Positions 52,681 through 62,593 of a stretch of 64,000 nucleotides of DNA are shown here, one piece after another (positions within the stretch are counted from its first letter, which is position 1; each line of letters opens with the position of its first letter). The notes below the pieces were generated by a model, which saw only the letters and a list, made by a program, of their open reading frames with translations, searched no databases and had not been told where the DNA came from. Source of the stretch: Cephalotrichum gorgonifer (taxonomy: Eukaryota > Ascomycota > Sordariomycetes > Microascales > Microascaceae); the NCBI GenBank assembly GCA_900312665.1, contig ONZQ02000009.1:976420-1040419 (forward strand). Reading direction: 5' to 3'. A program made the position numbers and the translations under genes.

Positions 52681-54444
52681 TCTGCCTCCTCTTTTCGCGT
52701 AGCCACGAGATGTAATGTAGACAACGGTGGTATGCCTGATGGAGGAGGATGTCCTAGGGACAAAGGCAGACCAAGCTGCACGAGGGGTAAAAGGGATGGT
52801 GAAAGAAGTGAAGGAAGAGAAGAAGGGTTGGGTGGCCGTGTTGGCTTGTCTAGGCTGGAAAGGCCAGCCTCAGACACCTGGAGGAGGAGGAGATATTATT
52901 TCTCAAGGATATTTCTATCCTTGGCCGAGAGGCGGGAGAAGTTCTCGTGGGAAGGAAGAAGAAGTCAGAGATTTTTATGTTTGAGCTTGGGGTTTTTGAA
53001 TGGGACAAGGTTGGGAAATTGGTCTTGGGCTTTTGCATCGCAATTTTTATTCACGTGACGATGACCCCGCCTCTGGCCAGGGCGAGCTCCGACCTTGGAA
53101 TGACGAGGGAGGACGAGCATGAGGACATGGAGCTGGTAGCCACTCCACCCCGCCCGCTCCTGGCTCGACGCTAACATCACAGTGATAACCCGTGTGCACC
53201 TGTCCAGATTGCCATTTTTGGGGGGCAAAGGGGTGCTAATTCCAGAACCCTAAGTCAGCCTCGATTCTGGTACCAAAGTACACTGTATTCGCCCACCTCA
53301 AACTGGTACAAGTCCAGAGACCAGGAAACAGATGTTAAGAGCATCAAAAGACTAACAAGTGGGGGCTCGGTTTCGAAACGCTGTGCGTCAAGGTATGGTC
53401 GCAGGCCTAGCGCAATCGCCATTTGCTGCGCGGGGCACGGGGCGGTACCTAGCGACCTAGTTCCGATGTAGGTTTGGGTGTGTGTTAAGGTTCAACTGAG
53501 AGGGCTGAGGGCGGCATGTTGGGCGTGGGGCAGCGAGGCGGGGCGGGCGCCAGCAGACATACAGACAACAGTTCACTGCACACAGCCAAGGGGTCACCGG
53601 TTCTCGACGGCATTCGGGCGGGTGTTATAATGCATAATTGACTTTCAGTGTGTCAATAGAGTAAAAGTCCTCTATATACACTTACGCAGACATGCAACAT
53701 ATCGACAGTAGAGCGCATTAAATTCGAGATATTAATAAAAAGGGACTGCAGAGACAGCAGCAGGGTGAATGAGCATGAGATAAGAAGGATCAAAGCAGAA
53801 CCTGGTAGCAGATGCCCCCATTTGCGAATATAAACCCGATTAGCCTTCCTACCTAAGTCTGGCTCTAAAGGTCAGTCCGATAGAGCACCACAATTAGCCT
53901 CGGATATGGCTTCGTGGGGGAAAATCTTGAGATAGCAAACGGCTCCATCTAGTTCTTCGATACCCTGAAAAAGTGCTCCCTGTTGGGTAACCCTAGCTCA
54001 AAGAGACATTGAACGCCTCCACTAACGTCCGCCACGTACGCCACGGCGCGGCTCAACCGCGGAGAACGAGTAGTGTGTGCAGTCCTCGCCGCTGATCTCC
54101 AGGCGCAGTCTCTTGCTCGGGGACAGGAACCCACGCGGGATCGTGCACAAACCCGTGTGACTCGGCCCTAAGGAAGTGTAGGACGAGTCCCGCTTCCGCA
54201 GTTGGTCCTTCCTCGTCGTCAAGGACAGGCAACATGCGCGGTTCAGGCACAGGCTCGTATGACTTGGTCCTGAATCGGATGCATAGGACGAGGCCGTCTT
54301 TCCGCACTTGGTCCTTCCTCCTCGTTAAGGGCTCGGACGAGGGTGTATTAGCACATCCGGACGACAGTGTCTGGCCTGGTCCCATCAGCTCTCTTGGCGC
54401 CACGTTGTGTTTCGAGAGGGTCTAGGTGGTGCCTGAGAGGAGAG
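52681..54444. other. Intergenic region between OLA1 and the Gfd2-like gene
   Basis: No supported gene. The left end (52681-53000) should be the OLA1 promoter. The right part holds a 100-bp tandem duplication described separately. Minus-strand frames between 54403 and 53949 give peptides such as RLRLEISGEDCTHYSFSA that could be a fossil of a larger gene, but no intact reading frame exists. Confidence 0.45.
54121..54330. repeat. Tandem duplication of about 105 bp, two diverged copies
   Basis: Copy 1 is about 54121-54222 and copy 2 about 54223-54330. Both start GGACAGG, share AGGACGAG and end GGTCCTTCCTCNTCGT(C/T)AAGG. Divergence is moderate, with a few small indels, so it is not recent. On the minus strand both read as related peptides (RRKDQVRKDG and TRKDQLRKRD), which suggests the duplicated segment was once coding. 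Confidence 0.75.
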
Positions 54445-55440
54445 TCACCCTCCCGAATTATTCGGCTCCTCAGTATCCGACTCCTCCGCGACATCCTCCC
54501 TACCCTCGCGCTCTAATCTTCTCCGTTCCTTTCTGGCCGCCCGCCTCTGCTTCCTCCTCGCTGCCGAGGCCGCCTTTACCTCCTTTGCCGCCAGTCTAGC
54601 CGGAGCAAGAGCGGCTTGGATCTCCCCTCGTGTCGAAGGCCGCGGAGCTTGGGAAATGCCCTCAAGCAGTCGCAAGAGGGCGTCGTCAGCAGTAGCACCC
54701 GGTTGACTCATCTCGGCGTCCTTAACAGCAAGCATGAGAAGTGCCTGTAGGCAGAACCGGGCATCGTTTCCGGAAGCGTGAAGCAAAGCGTAGGGGATTT
54801 CGAGGACATCGAGGAGTTTCTCGAGGCCGTAGCGGTACCATAGTTGGAGGGGATATTGGGCTGCCTTGTTCGTGTCGATGATGTATAGGGGTCGAAGGTC
54901 GATATTGAGGTGCCGGAGCATCTTGAGGTCAGAGTTGGCGCCGTGAAACACGAGAATGATGTCCCTACCCTCGACGAGATGCTCAAGCTCGGACTTCAGC
55001 TCAGATATGCTCGCTGCTGACTTGGACTGTCCAAATAGGAAGTTATTGCGTGCCCGCCGACAGTACCCCGAAGACCCGATGGTCAACTGGTACGAGTCCA
55101 TCGCTGTCGCAAGCTCGCCCTCACATGAGGAAGAAACGAGCAATTCATGGAGGCGTCGGGTGTCGAGAATTGAGATACCAACGTGGAGTTGCTGGTCCGG
55201 AATGAGTTCGCCGTATCCTTGAAACGTATCGACGTCAAGACCGACGAGGAGCACGTCCCGCATGGACGAACCCGGCAGGTTGGTGCCGAGTTCCGGGACA
55301 TTAAGACGCAGCGAAGCTTCCGTGGAGCGTCCGTATCCTAAAAGCTGGCGGAGGGCGACTGTCTCCTCTCTTATGATACCCGTGTGCGATGGTGTCTGGG
55401 CGATTATCCGTCGTGATTTTGGGTTCGCTGGTCGATTCAT
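54445..55440 (-). CDS. Gfd2/YDR514C-like DEDDh-type nuclease-domain protein
   Basis: Single exon, 331 residues from ATG at 55440. The core (residues about 60-230) matches the Gfd2/YDR514C-type RNase H-like exonuclease domain. It has a first acidic strand LLVGLDVDTFQGYGEL (Asp at about 69 and 71), IILVFHGANSDLKMLRHLNI with the second motif Asp, and LLHASGNDARFCLQALL, the His-x4-Asp third motif. All four acidic residues and the His expected of a DEDDh nuclease are present, so it may be active. Yeast Gfd2 is linked genetically to mRNA export, but its fungal relatives are mostly uncharacterised. The C-terminus is a long basic Ala/Arg/Lys-rich helix (AARRKQRRAARKERRRLERE) and then an acidic tail, likely RNA-binding or nuclear. 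No intron is needed. Confidence 0.85.
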   Translation of the reverse strand: MNRPANPKSRRIIAQTPSHTGIIREETVALRQLLGYGRSTEASLRLNVPELGTNLPGSSMRDVLLVGLDVDTFQGYGELIPDQQLHVGISILDTRRLHELLVSSSCEGELATAMDSYQLTIGSSGYCRRARNNFLFGQSKSAASISELKSELEHLVEGRDIILVFHGANSDLKMLRHLNIDLRPLYIIDTNKAAQYPLQLWYRYGLEKLLDVLEIPYALLHASGNDARFCLQALLMLAVKDAEMSQPGATADDALLRLLEGISQAPRPSTRGEIQAALAPARLAAKEVKAASAARRKQRRAARKERRRLEREGREDVAEESDTEEPNNSGG

Positions 55441-56409
55441 GCCCGTGACAGGCAGGCATCATCAATTTTTTTTCCTAGGCAAGGCTCCTCGTACGGCGCC
55501 CGTGTTTGAAACCGTTGAAAGCGGGCTACAAGGGAGACATGCAGGTGTTCAGAGGCCGGAATTCGGTCTTCAATAACGCCCACCTCTCACCAAGAGGAAG
55601 ACTTTCACGTCCTTCAACTTACGTAGTAGCACTTGAACGGTATAGGAAGAGTCAGTAAGTTGTCAATGTTAGATTGGGAGGCGCTGAGATTGACGCGTCT
55701 CCTCTATCTGTAGATTTAAGGGTAACTGCTCGTGCTCGAACTGGTTCATGGGCTTATGCAATCTGGCTTTGGAGGGACTCGCGGAAATACGATTGAAGAG
55801 TAAACTGCATTAAGAGCAGCATTCCAATAAACACCAAGACACCCTCATTGAACTTGTAACTTTATTCCTCGGCCAAGTATCAGCGGCTGATCTGGTTCCC
55901 GTCTCATGAGATCAGGCAGGAACTTGTACTCTTTTCAAGTCACCCAAGTCCCGCTGCGTGCAGCTGGTCTGCCCAAATGAACAAGTGTAACCACCTGCCC
56001 TATGCGGGGTAGGGACAAGGTAGCTACATTCCTGATGCGGCGAAAAGTGGCTGACATCGATAAGCTCGGGCGAATGCGAAGATGGCGAAACACCAACGTG
56101 ACGCATACGCATCCTTGTTTTCTTTTCTCCCCAAGGCTTTGTTTGTTCCTGAATAAGCCATTCCGTCTTCCTTATTTCCCCCATCTCCATATATAATCCC
56201 GATCGCCCGGCGAAAGAGCCAACTCCTCTGCCCGTATTGTCTCCACCACCCAAGACACCACCCCCGCCGGTCGCCTGCCGTAGCCCGGAAGCTTTACGCC
56301 CCAATAACCCGGGAGCCCCGGTTCCTTGCAACCTTATATCACGCTATTCTGTATCACCACCATCCGAGTGGATCTTCCTCTTCGATCCGCATAAGACCCA
56401 ACCGCCAAA
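55441..56409. promoter_or_regulatory. Divergent intergenic region (about 970 bp)
   Basis: The Gfd2-like gene (-) and the PPPDE gene (+) diverge from here, so it holds both promoters. Nothing coding is recognised. A TATATAA-type word occurs at 56190-56196 on the plus strand, about 215 bp upstream of the PPPDE start. Confidence 0.35.
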
Positions 56410-57126
56410 ATGCCTCGTGCCTCTACCCAGTCAACAAGATCTACTCGATCGACGAGATCGAGCCATCGATCGACTTTGTCCCTATCGAGGACAGAAGTCA
56501 AGATCAACGTCTACGACCTCCTTCCAGTCCGTCCACCCAGTCTTATCCCAAGACCTATCCCCATACCCTTTCTCGCACCCTCGGCGACATGCTAACTCGT
56601 AGTGCACATACAGCCTGGGAAACTCGCCTCCGCCCTCTGGTTCGTGGGCTCGTCACTCCTACACTCCGGCGTCGTCATAAACGGCAGAGAATACGCCTAC
56701 GGCGGCCACGCGAGGCCTGGCCTCTCGGGGGTATACTGGACCAAGCCGGGCCAGGTGCCCCCCGGGGCCCTCTTCCAGTGCGAGATCATCCACGGATTCA
56801 CCTTCGCCACCGAAGCCGAAATCGAAGCGACAATCCGGGACGTCTCCGCCGAGTTCCTCGGCCCCTCGTATAACCTCCTGACGCTGAACTGCAACCACTT
56901 CACATCTCACCTCGTCGAGAGGCTCACGGGCCGGCCGGGCCCGAATTGGCTGAATAGGGCTGCTAGGATCGGGGTGGCCCTGCCGTGTGTCGTGCCGAGG
57001 GAGTGGGTGCAGCCGCCGCCCGCGGAGATTGCGGATGGGGAGCTTCTCGATGAGGATGAGGAACAGGACGACGAATCGTCACATATGTTGGCGACGAAGC
57101 CACAGCAGAACTCCATATCTAGGTGA
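56410..57126 (+). CDS. PPPDE (DeSI-like) cysteine isopeptidase
   Basis: Papain-fold protease of the PPPDE/DUF862 superfamily, whose members remove SUMO or ubiquitin. Two exons, 56410-56526 and 56614-57126, give 209 residues. Exon 1 carries an Arg/Ser/Thr-rich leader with RSTRSTRSS and then VKINVYDLLP, the first strand. Exon 2 begins PGKLASALWFVGSSLLHSGV, with the catalytic His at about residue 56, followed by NGREYAYGG and the nucleophile in LLTLNCNHFTSHLVERLTGR, Cys at about residue 132. Downstream LPNW-like NWLNRAARIGVALPCVVP is also typical. The splice donor is GTCCGT, canonical GT but unusual. The join restores the NVYDLLP-PGKL sequence expected for the family. The acidic C-terminal tail (DEDEEQDDESS) is unusual and may be disordered. 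Confidence 0.9.
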
Positions 57127-57827
57127 GGTGATGGGAGGGACGTGGGGGCGGGGGGGTAGGGGGGGGGGGGGTCGTTGTCGGCCCTCGATGGGGGCAGTGG
57201 AAATGTACGCGTATACACATATGGACCTGGTCATGTATGGTTTTGGCGTTTGGTTTTTGGCGTTGGGGCTACTATACGTGTGCCTACCTTGTGAGGGCAC
57301 TTCCTATTCACACTTAAGATACCACAGCTAGTTCGGAATTGCAATTGCTTCTTTCCCATGACGAGGGTTAGACAAAGGGGGGTCAAACCTCTTCTCATTA
57401 GTGATAACTGGAGAGGAAAGGGCCACAGAGGAGCTCTGTGATATAGTCGTCCGTGAGCAGACGAGGTAGTACCCGCCCGAGTGACGTGAAATGAGAACTC
57501 CTTGGATGGGAGGACGACGAGGCGAGCACCGCGTAAATGCAAGCCAGGCCCGACGCATAAGGCCCGCAGCTAGTTGTGGAGAACAAGTGTCGGCATAACC
57601 TTTTGGAGACAGGAGGTACTAGAAACACAAGAAACGGAGTGCGACTTTCAAGGTAGGTGGCACTGCGGGGAAATGAAGAAGGGGTGTAGCCCAAAGACAG
57701 TTGGCTATGCATCAGTGTTTACGGATGGTTCTAGTATCCTGGGACAGATTCCCGTTGTATGTAATTGTACATTGTATTGTAATATAGTACAGTGACGACC
57801 CTCACAAAGCCACGCCCAGCTTGTAGT
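57127..57827. terminator. Convergent 3' intergenic region
   Basis: About 700 bp between the PPPDE gene (+) and uS11m (-). A G-run of ten or more at about 57160-57171 lies just 3' of the PPPDE stop. No gene seen. Confidence 0.35.
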
Positions 57828-58547
57828 CTAGATACGCCTCGGGTTCTTGCTCTTCGTTCCTCCGAACTTGATCCTCGTGGCATCCGCAACCCTCACAATC
57901 TTATCCTTCAGCCTCGCCCCCTCAGTCCCCAGCAGCACCTTGCTCGCGGCCTCTCTCCCCGCGCCGAATCCCCTCATCTGGACCTCCATCCTCTTGATCT
58001 TCGTATCCCACCCGGCGTCGTACAGCCTCTCGAGCACGTACACGGTGAGCTGGTACGCGGCGTCGTACTGCTTCCGCCTGGCCTTCCTGAACCCAATGTT
58101 CCCGCACGACAGGGAGATGATGGCGTCCCGGTTCGGCTTGGTGACGGTGACGTGCGTGTTGTGCTTGTGCGCGAAGACGTGGAAGTGGTATGGCTCCTCC
58201 TCCTCCTCACCGCCGCGGCGGGTGAGCTCGTTCGTCAGCGACGCGAGCGAGGTCTCCTCCTCCCCGGCCGGCGGGGCGGGGCCGAGAACCCTGGAGAGGT
58301 TGGCCATGGCGAACGCGCCGGGCCTCTGCTCCCTCCGCTGGGGGGCGCCGATCCCGCTGTTGTCGGAGCCGGAGGGGCGGCCGAAGAGGCTCGATGCCAG
58401 GTTTTTCTTGTCGTCCGAGTTGGTCGTCGTCGTCGTGGAGATGGGGCGGACGAGACGGCTGGGGGCCGCTTTAGAGGGTATCGCGGATTCCAGGGCACTT
58501 CGGATGGCCCGGGGCGCCAGGAGGCGCCGCGTGAATGTCGTGCTCAT
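57828..58547 (-). CDS. Mitochondrial ribosomal protein uS11m (MRPS18 type)
   Basis: Component of the small mitochondrial ribosomal subunit, equivalent to bacterial S11. Single exon, 239 residues from the ATG at 58547 (MSTTFTRRLLAPRAIRSAL). The first 40 residues are Arg-, Ser- and Ala-rich without acidic residues, a typical mitochondrial import presequence. An unstructured section follows. The S11 core starts at PYHFHVFAHKHNTHVTVTKP and runs through ISLSCGNIGFRKARRKQYDA, YDAGWDTKIKRMEVQMRGFG and GREAASKVLL, and ends RIKFGGTKSKNPRRI. The RGFGxGR-like stretch is the rRNA-binding loop. The gene is divergent from TIM44 and about 0.39 kb from its start. It has no intron. Confidence 0.95.
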   Translation of the reverse strand: MSTTFTRRLLAPRAIRSALESAIPSKAAPSRLVRPISTTTTTNSDDKKNLASSLFGRPSGSDNSGIGAPQRREQRPGAFAMANLSRVLGPAPPAGEEETSLASLTNELTRRGGEEEEEPYHFHVFAHKHNTHVTVTKPNRDAIISLSCGNIGFRKARRKQYDAAYQLTVYVLERLYDAGWDTKIKRMEVQMRGFGAGREAASKVLLGTEGARLKDKIVRVADATRIKFGGTKSKNPRRI

Positions 58548-58932
58548 GGCTCAATGTGGTGGCGATGGCATCTGGCTTGGTAGAGGTATCAAATCAAATT
58601 TTAAGGTCAATCGCGCGAACTTGGCTTGAGCGTAGTTTGGTTAGCCAGTTACTTTGGTTGTCAGCTCTGGTAGTGTTCGGCTAATATTCGGGAGGTCGGA
58701 TGTCGCCCCCGGCCAGCTGGTCCCAGAAATTTTTTTTCCCGTGTCGGCGCCGACACACGGGGGAAGGCGAAAGAAAGCATGAGAGGAATCTCGCCAAGGA
58801 AATAACCCGAGCCCCGTGAAATTCTGCGCTCGCGCTCTCCATCATCCGAACCTCACTTCTCTTCTTTTTTTTACTCTTCCATCCCCTGTTTCCACACTCC
58901 GTTTGGGAAACTTCTTAACAGGATCATTAGTT
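58548..58932. promoter_or_regulatory. Shared promoter region of uS11m and TIM44
   Basis: The 385 bp between two divergent start codons (uS11m on -, TIM44 on +). Both products work in mitochondrial gene expression or import, so joint regulation is plausible. A palindromic-looking GTGTCGGCGCCGACAC lies at 58741-58756, within this region and about 180 bp upstream of TIM44; it is a perfect 16-bp inverted repeat. Confidence 0.5.
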
Positions 58933-60604
58933 ATGAGCGCTCTAGCATATCGCAGCGGCCATGGCGCCCGGATGGCGGTATCGAACTCGACATGCCGGGT
59001 AACGCAATCCCTTGGCCGGGCCCCGGCCTACCGGAGGATATCACAGCTCTCGACGTCGACGAGGATAGCTCTCCAGGATCGACCTAATAACCAAGAACAC
59101 GTCCTATCTCGCCTACGATCTCCCTTCACCCCCGAATCCGTGTACCTCGCCTCCCGAGCTTCCCTCCAAACCCGCCAGTTCCACGCGACGCCACTCCAGT
59201 CCCAATCTGGCGACAAGAAGGACTCGACCTCCAAGACGGAAGAGACCACGGCCGAGCAAAAGGACAAGGAAGAGAGCGGTGACAAGGAGAAGAAGGAAGA
59301 CTCCAAGTCTGACGGCGAGAAGGAGGAGGGCAAGTCCAAGAAGGAGGAGGAGCATGTACCGCCCCCTCCCCATGGAGACAAGACCCCCTGGGAGGTCTTC
59401 AGGGATACGTTCAAGAGCGAGATGGATTCGTCGAAGGAGTGGAATGAGTCCACCAAGGCGCTCACCTCGTCGGCCAACCAGTTCGCTGAGAGCGAGTCTG
59501 TAAGGAAGGCGCGCGAGGCGTACGGCAAGACGTCCGGCGCCGTGTCCTCGGCCACGGCCAAGGTCATGAAGGGCACCGGCGGCGCCATCGCTAAGGGCGC
59601 GACGTGGACCTGGGAGACCCCGGTCGTGAAGGGGGTGAGGTCCGCAGCGAACGTCACCGGCGAGGTCCTGGACAAGGCCACCAAGCCTATTCGCGACACG
59701 ACGGCGTATAAGAACGTGAAGGATGTCATCGATGACGGTGCCAGTTCCCGGTACGGCGGGTGGGTCGAGAAGGAGGAGAGGAGGAAGAGGAGGGAGGCGA
59801 GAGAAGGGGCGGCGGGGCCGAAGGAGGTTCCTCAGGAGGATCCTAAGTAAGTACAAACTCCCAACCCTGTGGAAGATTTTCTACTGGCGTCTGGAAGCAA
59901 GCTCAGCGTACTGACCCTTTTTGTAAAGCGCCGGCACCAACGTCACACTGCACAAGGACGCGGCCTGGAAGGAGGCGTGGAGGGACTTCCGGGACACCAG
60001 CTCGGTGGTGCAGAAGCTATTCAACGCCAGGACCATCTACCAGGAGTCGGAGAACCCGCTGATCTCGACGGCGCGGAGCATCACGGACACGGTCGGAGGC
60101 TGGTTCGCGGAGAACGAGACGGCCCAGGTGATCAAGGCGTTCCGCGAGATGGACCCTTCGTTCCAGGTCGAGCCGTTCCTGCAGGAGCTGCGGGAGTACA
60201 TCCTCCCCGAGGTGCTGGACGCCTACGTCAAGGGCGACGTCGAGACGCTCAAGCTCTGGCTCTCGGCGGCGCAGTACTCGGTGTACGAGGCGCTCACGAA
60301 GCAGTACCTTACCATGGGCATGAAGTCGGACGGCAGGATACTGGACATCCGGAACGTCGACATCCTCAAGGCTAAGATGCTCGACCCCGGTGACGTGCCC
60401 GTGTTCATTATCACGTGCAGGACGCAGGAGGTGCACGTGTACCGGAACGCGAAGACGAACGAGCTTGCGGCGGGTATGGAGGACAAGGTGCAGCTGGTCA
60501 CGTATGCCATCGGTCTGACGAGGACGCCCGAGGACGTGAACAACCCCGAGACGAGGGGGTGGAGGCTCATCGAGGTCCAGAAGAGCGCGCGCGACTGGAC
60601 CTAA
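58933..60604 (+). CDS. tim44: Mitochondrial import motor subunit TIM44
   Basis: Peripheral inner-membrane protein that tethers mtHsp70 to the TIM23 translocase. Exons 58933-59846 and 59929-60604 give 529 residues. The start ATG at 58933 begins MSALAYRSGHGARMAVSNST, an Arg/Ser/Ala-rich import presequence with no acidic residues. An open frame extends upstream to about 58816 but without an ATG. Residues about 95-150 are a charged Lys/Glu coiled region. The helical N-terminal half follows (TPWEVFRDTFKSEMDSSKEW). The C-terminal Tim44 domain, from about residue 320, has KLFNARTIYQESENPLISTA, then FREMDPSFQVEPFLQELREY and LDAYVKGDVETLKLWLSAAQ. Its C-terminus is VNNPETRGWRLIEVQKSARDW. The intron (59847-59928) has a GTAAGT donor and an AAAG acceptor. 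Length and domain order are normal. Confidence 0.96.
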
Positions 60605-61132
60605 GCGGAGAGACAGAGACGGAGACAGACGATGTGAGGGGAGGTGTGAGAGAACGACTGGGGGCTGGTGGGCCCCCATTGTATTTTATATTTCGAGTTG
60701 GCGGAAAGGGGAAAAGGGGAGGGGCGTTGGTTTCTTCTTCACACTCGCCTGGCGTGGACTCGGCATTTTGTCATAACTATTTGTACTAACAAGAGGCCAC
60801 ATGGCGGCAGTGGCCTTTCTTTCTTTTCTTCGGCTCCGGAGAGGAGATTTTTTTTCGGGTCGACGGGCGGAAGGCCGAGCATATTACACCACTCTACCAA
60901 GACGAATGTTGGGAAATTGGAGGGAGAAGGGGGCCAAGGGGGGGGAGGGGAGGGGATGGAAGGGGGGAGACTTGTTACTATCATAGAGCATGGCATTGTA
61001 GAAAAGCTGTTACATGTGTAATATACCGTCCGTTTAACGGATCTACATCTAATCCGAGAAGCCAATTTATGTTCATTTCGACGCAAGGAAAGATATCGTT
61101 CTTGCTTCCCTGCTTCACCACTCCACCTACAC
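60605..61132. terminator. Convergent 3' intergenic region
   Basis: About 530 bp between TIM44 (+) and the NADAR gene (-). No coding feature. It contains G-rich plus-strand runs at 60715-60960. Confidence 0.35.
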
Positions 61133-62019
61133 TCAGATATCCTCCTCCTCCTCTTCCTTTGCTATTTCCTTTGCCTCCTCCCTCTCTTCCTTCTCCCTCC
61201 CCTCCTCCAATATCTTCCTCGTCTCCATCAAGGCCTTCCCCAGCAGATTCATCCCCCACCTCCCCCTCTGTTTTGGCGCGTTCTCCGCACCAAACCCTAC
61301 CCCCCAGATCCTATCCCGCGGACTCGCCTCCACCAGCTCCCTATCTCCCGTCTCCAGCAGCGCGGCGCGCAACCTCCCGCTACCACCTCCATCCTCAGCG
61401 GCGGAGGCGTCCCCCTCCGCCCCGCCCACCACCGGCAGGTCCCTCGCCTCGTCCAGGTTCCCACGGCGGAAGCCGACCTCCGACACGGCGAGGGTGAACT
61501 TCGCGATGGACCCCTCCAGCACGATACGCTCCCTGTTCTTGTGCCAGGTCTCGTCCGAGAAGGGCGTGACTCTCCGGCCGAGGGTGCGGACAGCCTGCGG
61601 GGAGGGTTCCGTGAGGATCTCGGCCGCTGTCTCTGTGTCTCCGAAGAGGAGGGCTTTTTGGTACATCATATAGCTTTTTTATTACCACGGGTCAGATTTT
61701 TCTCACTATTCATCTCCGTTCTCCAATCTTTCGAGGCCTGAAGGAAAGAGGGGGGCTGTGTGTCTTACTGCTCTGCCGTGTGATAGATTATAGAAGAGTC
61801 CTTTGGGTCCGTAAAGGGGCAGTAATACCACTGCGACAGGAAACCGAAGTCTGGGTCGACGTCGCGCCAGAAGTACACGCCCGTCTCGGTCTGTAGCGAC
61901 GTCCTCCCCGACGACTTGCCCTTCTTCTTCTGCCGTGGTGCTCTGTGCACTTTGTCAGACCCACCCGCAGGTCCGGTCGCTGTCGCTTGCTTGGCCTTTG
62001 CCCTTGATACTGGAGCCAT
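61133..62019 (-). CDS. NADAR-domain (YbiA-type) N-glycosidase
   Basis: NADAR proteins cleave N-glycosidic bonds; bacterial YbiA acts on riboflavin-pathway intermediates, and others remove ADP-ribose. Two exons on the minus strand, 62019-61769 and 61673-61133, give 263 residues. The N-terminal 45 residues are a basic Ala/Lys leader (RQKKKGKSSGRTS). Then come VYFWRDVDPDFGFLSQWYYC and IIYHTAEHYMMYQKALLFGD, the latter spanning the splice and containing the conserved Glu and Lys of the family. ETWHKNRERIVLEGSIAKFT and LVEASPRDRIWGVGF are also conserved (Asp-Arg-x-Trp-Gly-Val-Gly). The domain is interrupted by a Gly/Ser insert (about residues 165-180). The C-terminus ends in a Glu-rich run (KEEEEEDI). 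The intron has a GTAAGA donor; the AAAG acceptor gives AEHYMMYQ. The biological substrate in fungi is not known. Confidence 0.92.
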
Positions 62020-62593
62020 GATGGGAAAAGGGGAGAACAGAGGTATTTCGTCCTCGGCTACTCTGGTTGCCTCTTTTTTCGATGTTGATTATCAGTCTGA
62101 AAGTAGAAGACAAGAAGGAGTCTCAAGGCGGGAATTATATATTAAAAAGTACGAGATTCCCGTTTCACGCTCCCGGCTCTGCGGTCGCGTCGCGCGGGGC
62201 TTTCAGCTCGCTGGCGCCGGGGAGGAGTCATTGTGGAACGGGGAAGTCTAGCTGAGGCTGTGCTAGGGAAAGATCATCCGACAGGGGCGTAATTGGCGGA
62301 ACATTGTGTAGCGTTGCGCCTGTGCGCTAGGCAGCCGTTGCCTTTTTCCAAGGTTTAAATGCGATTGAAATCGGGGCAGTTTATTAGTAGGGGACTGAGT
62401 AATACGGACGACCATGAGGGTTGACTTGACTGTATTACATGAGTCCCTCGGTGTAAGTGAGGCATAATGCTCATTTCGCGCCATCACATCCGCACCCACT
62501 AGCACCCAAGCCCCAACATCGAAGATGGATACTAAAAAAAAGAAAAAAAAAGTGCCGGAGAACGGCAATTGGCTGTGTGGCTCTTTTACGCCC
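62020..62593. other. Intergenic region
   Basis: Promoter region of the NADAR gene and 3' flank of the GMC gene, both on the minus strand. No coding feature seen. There is a run of A and GA at 62534-62550. Confidence 0.35.
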
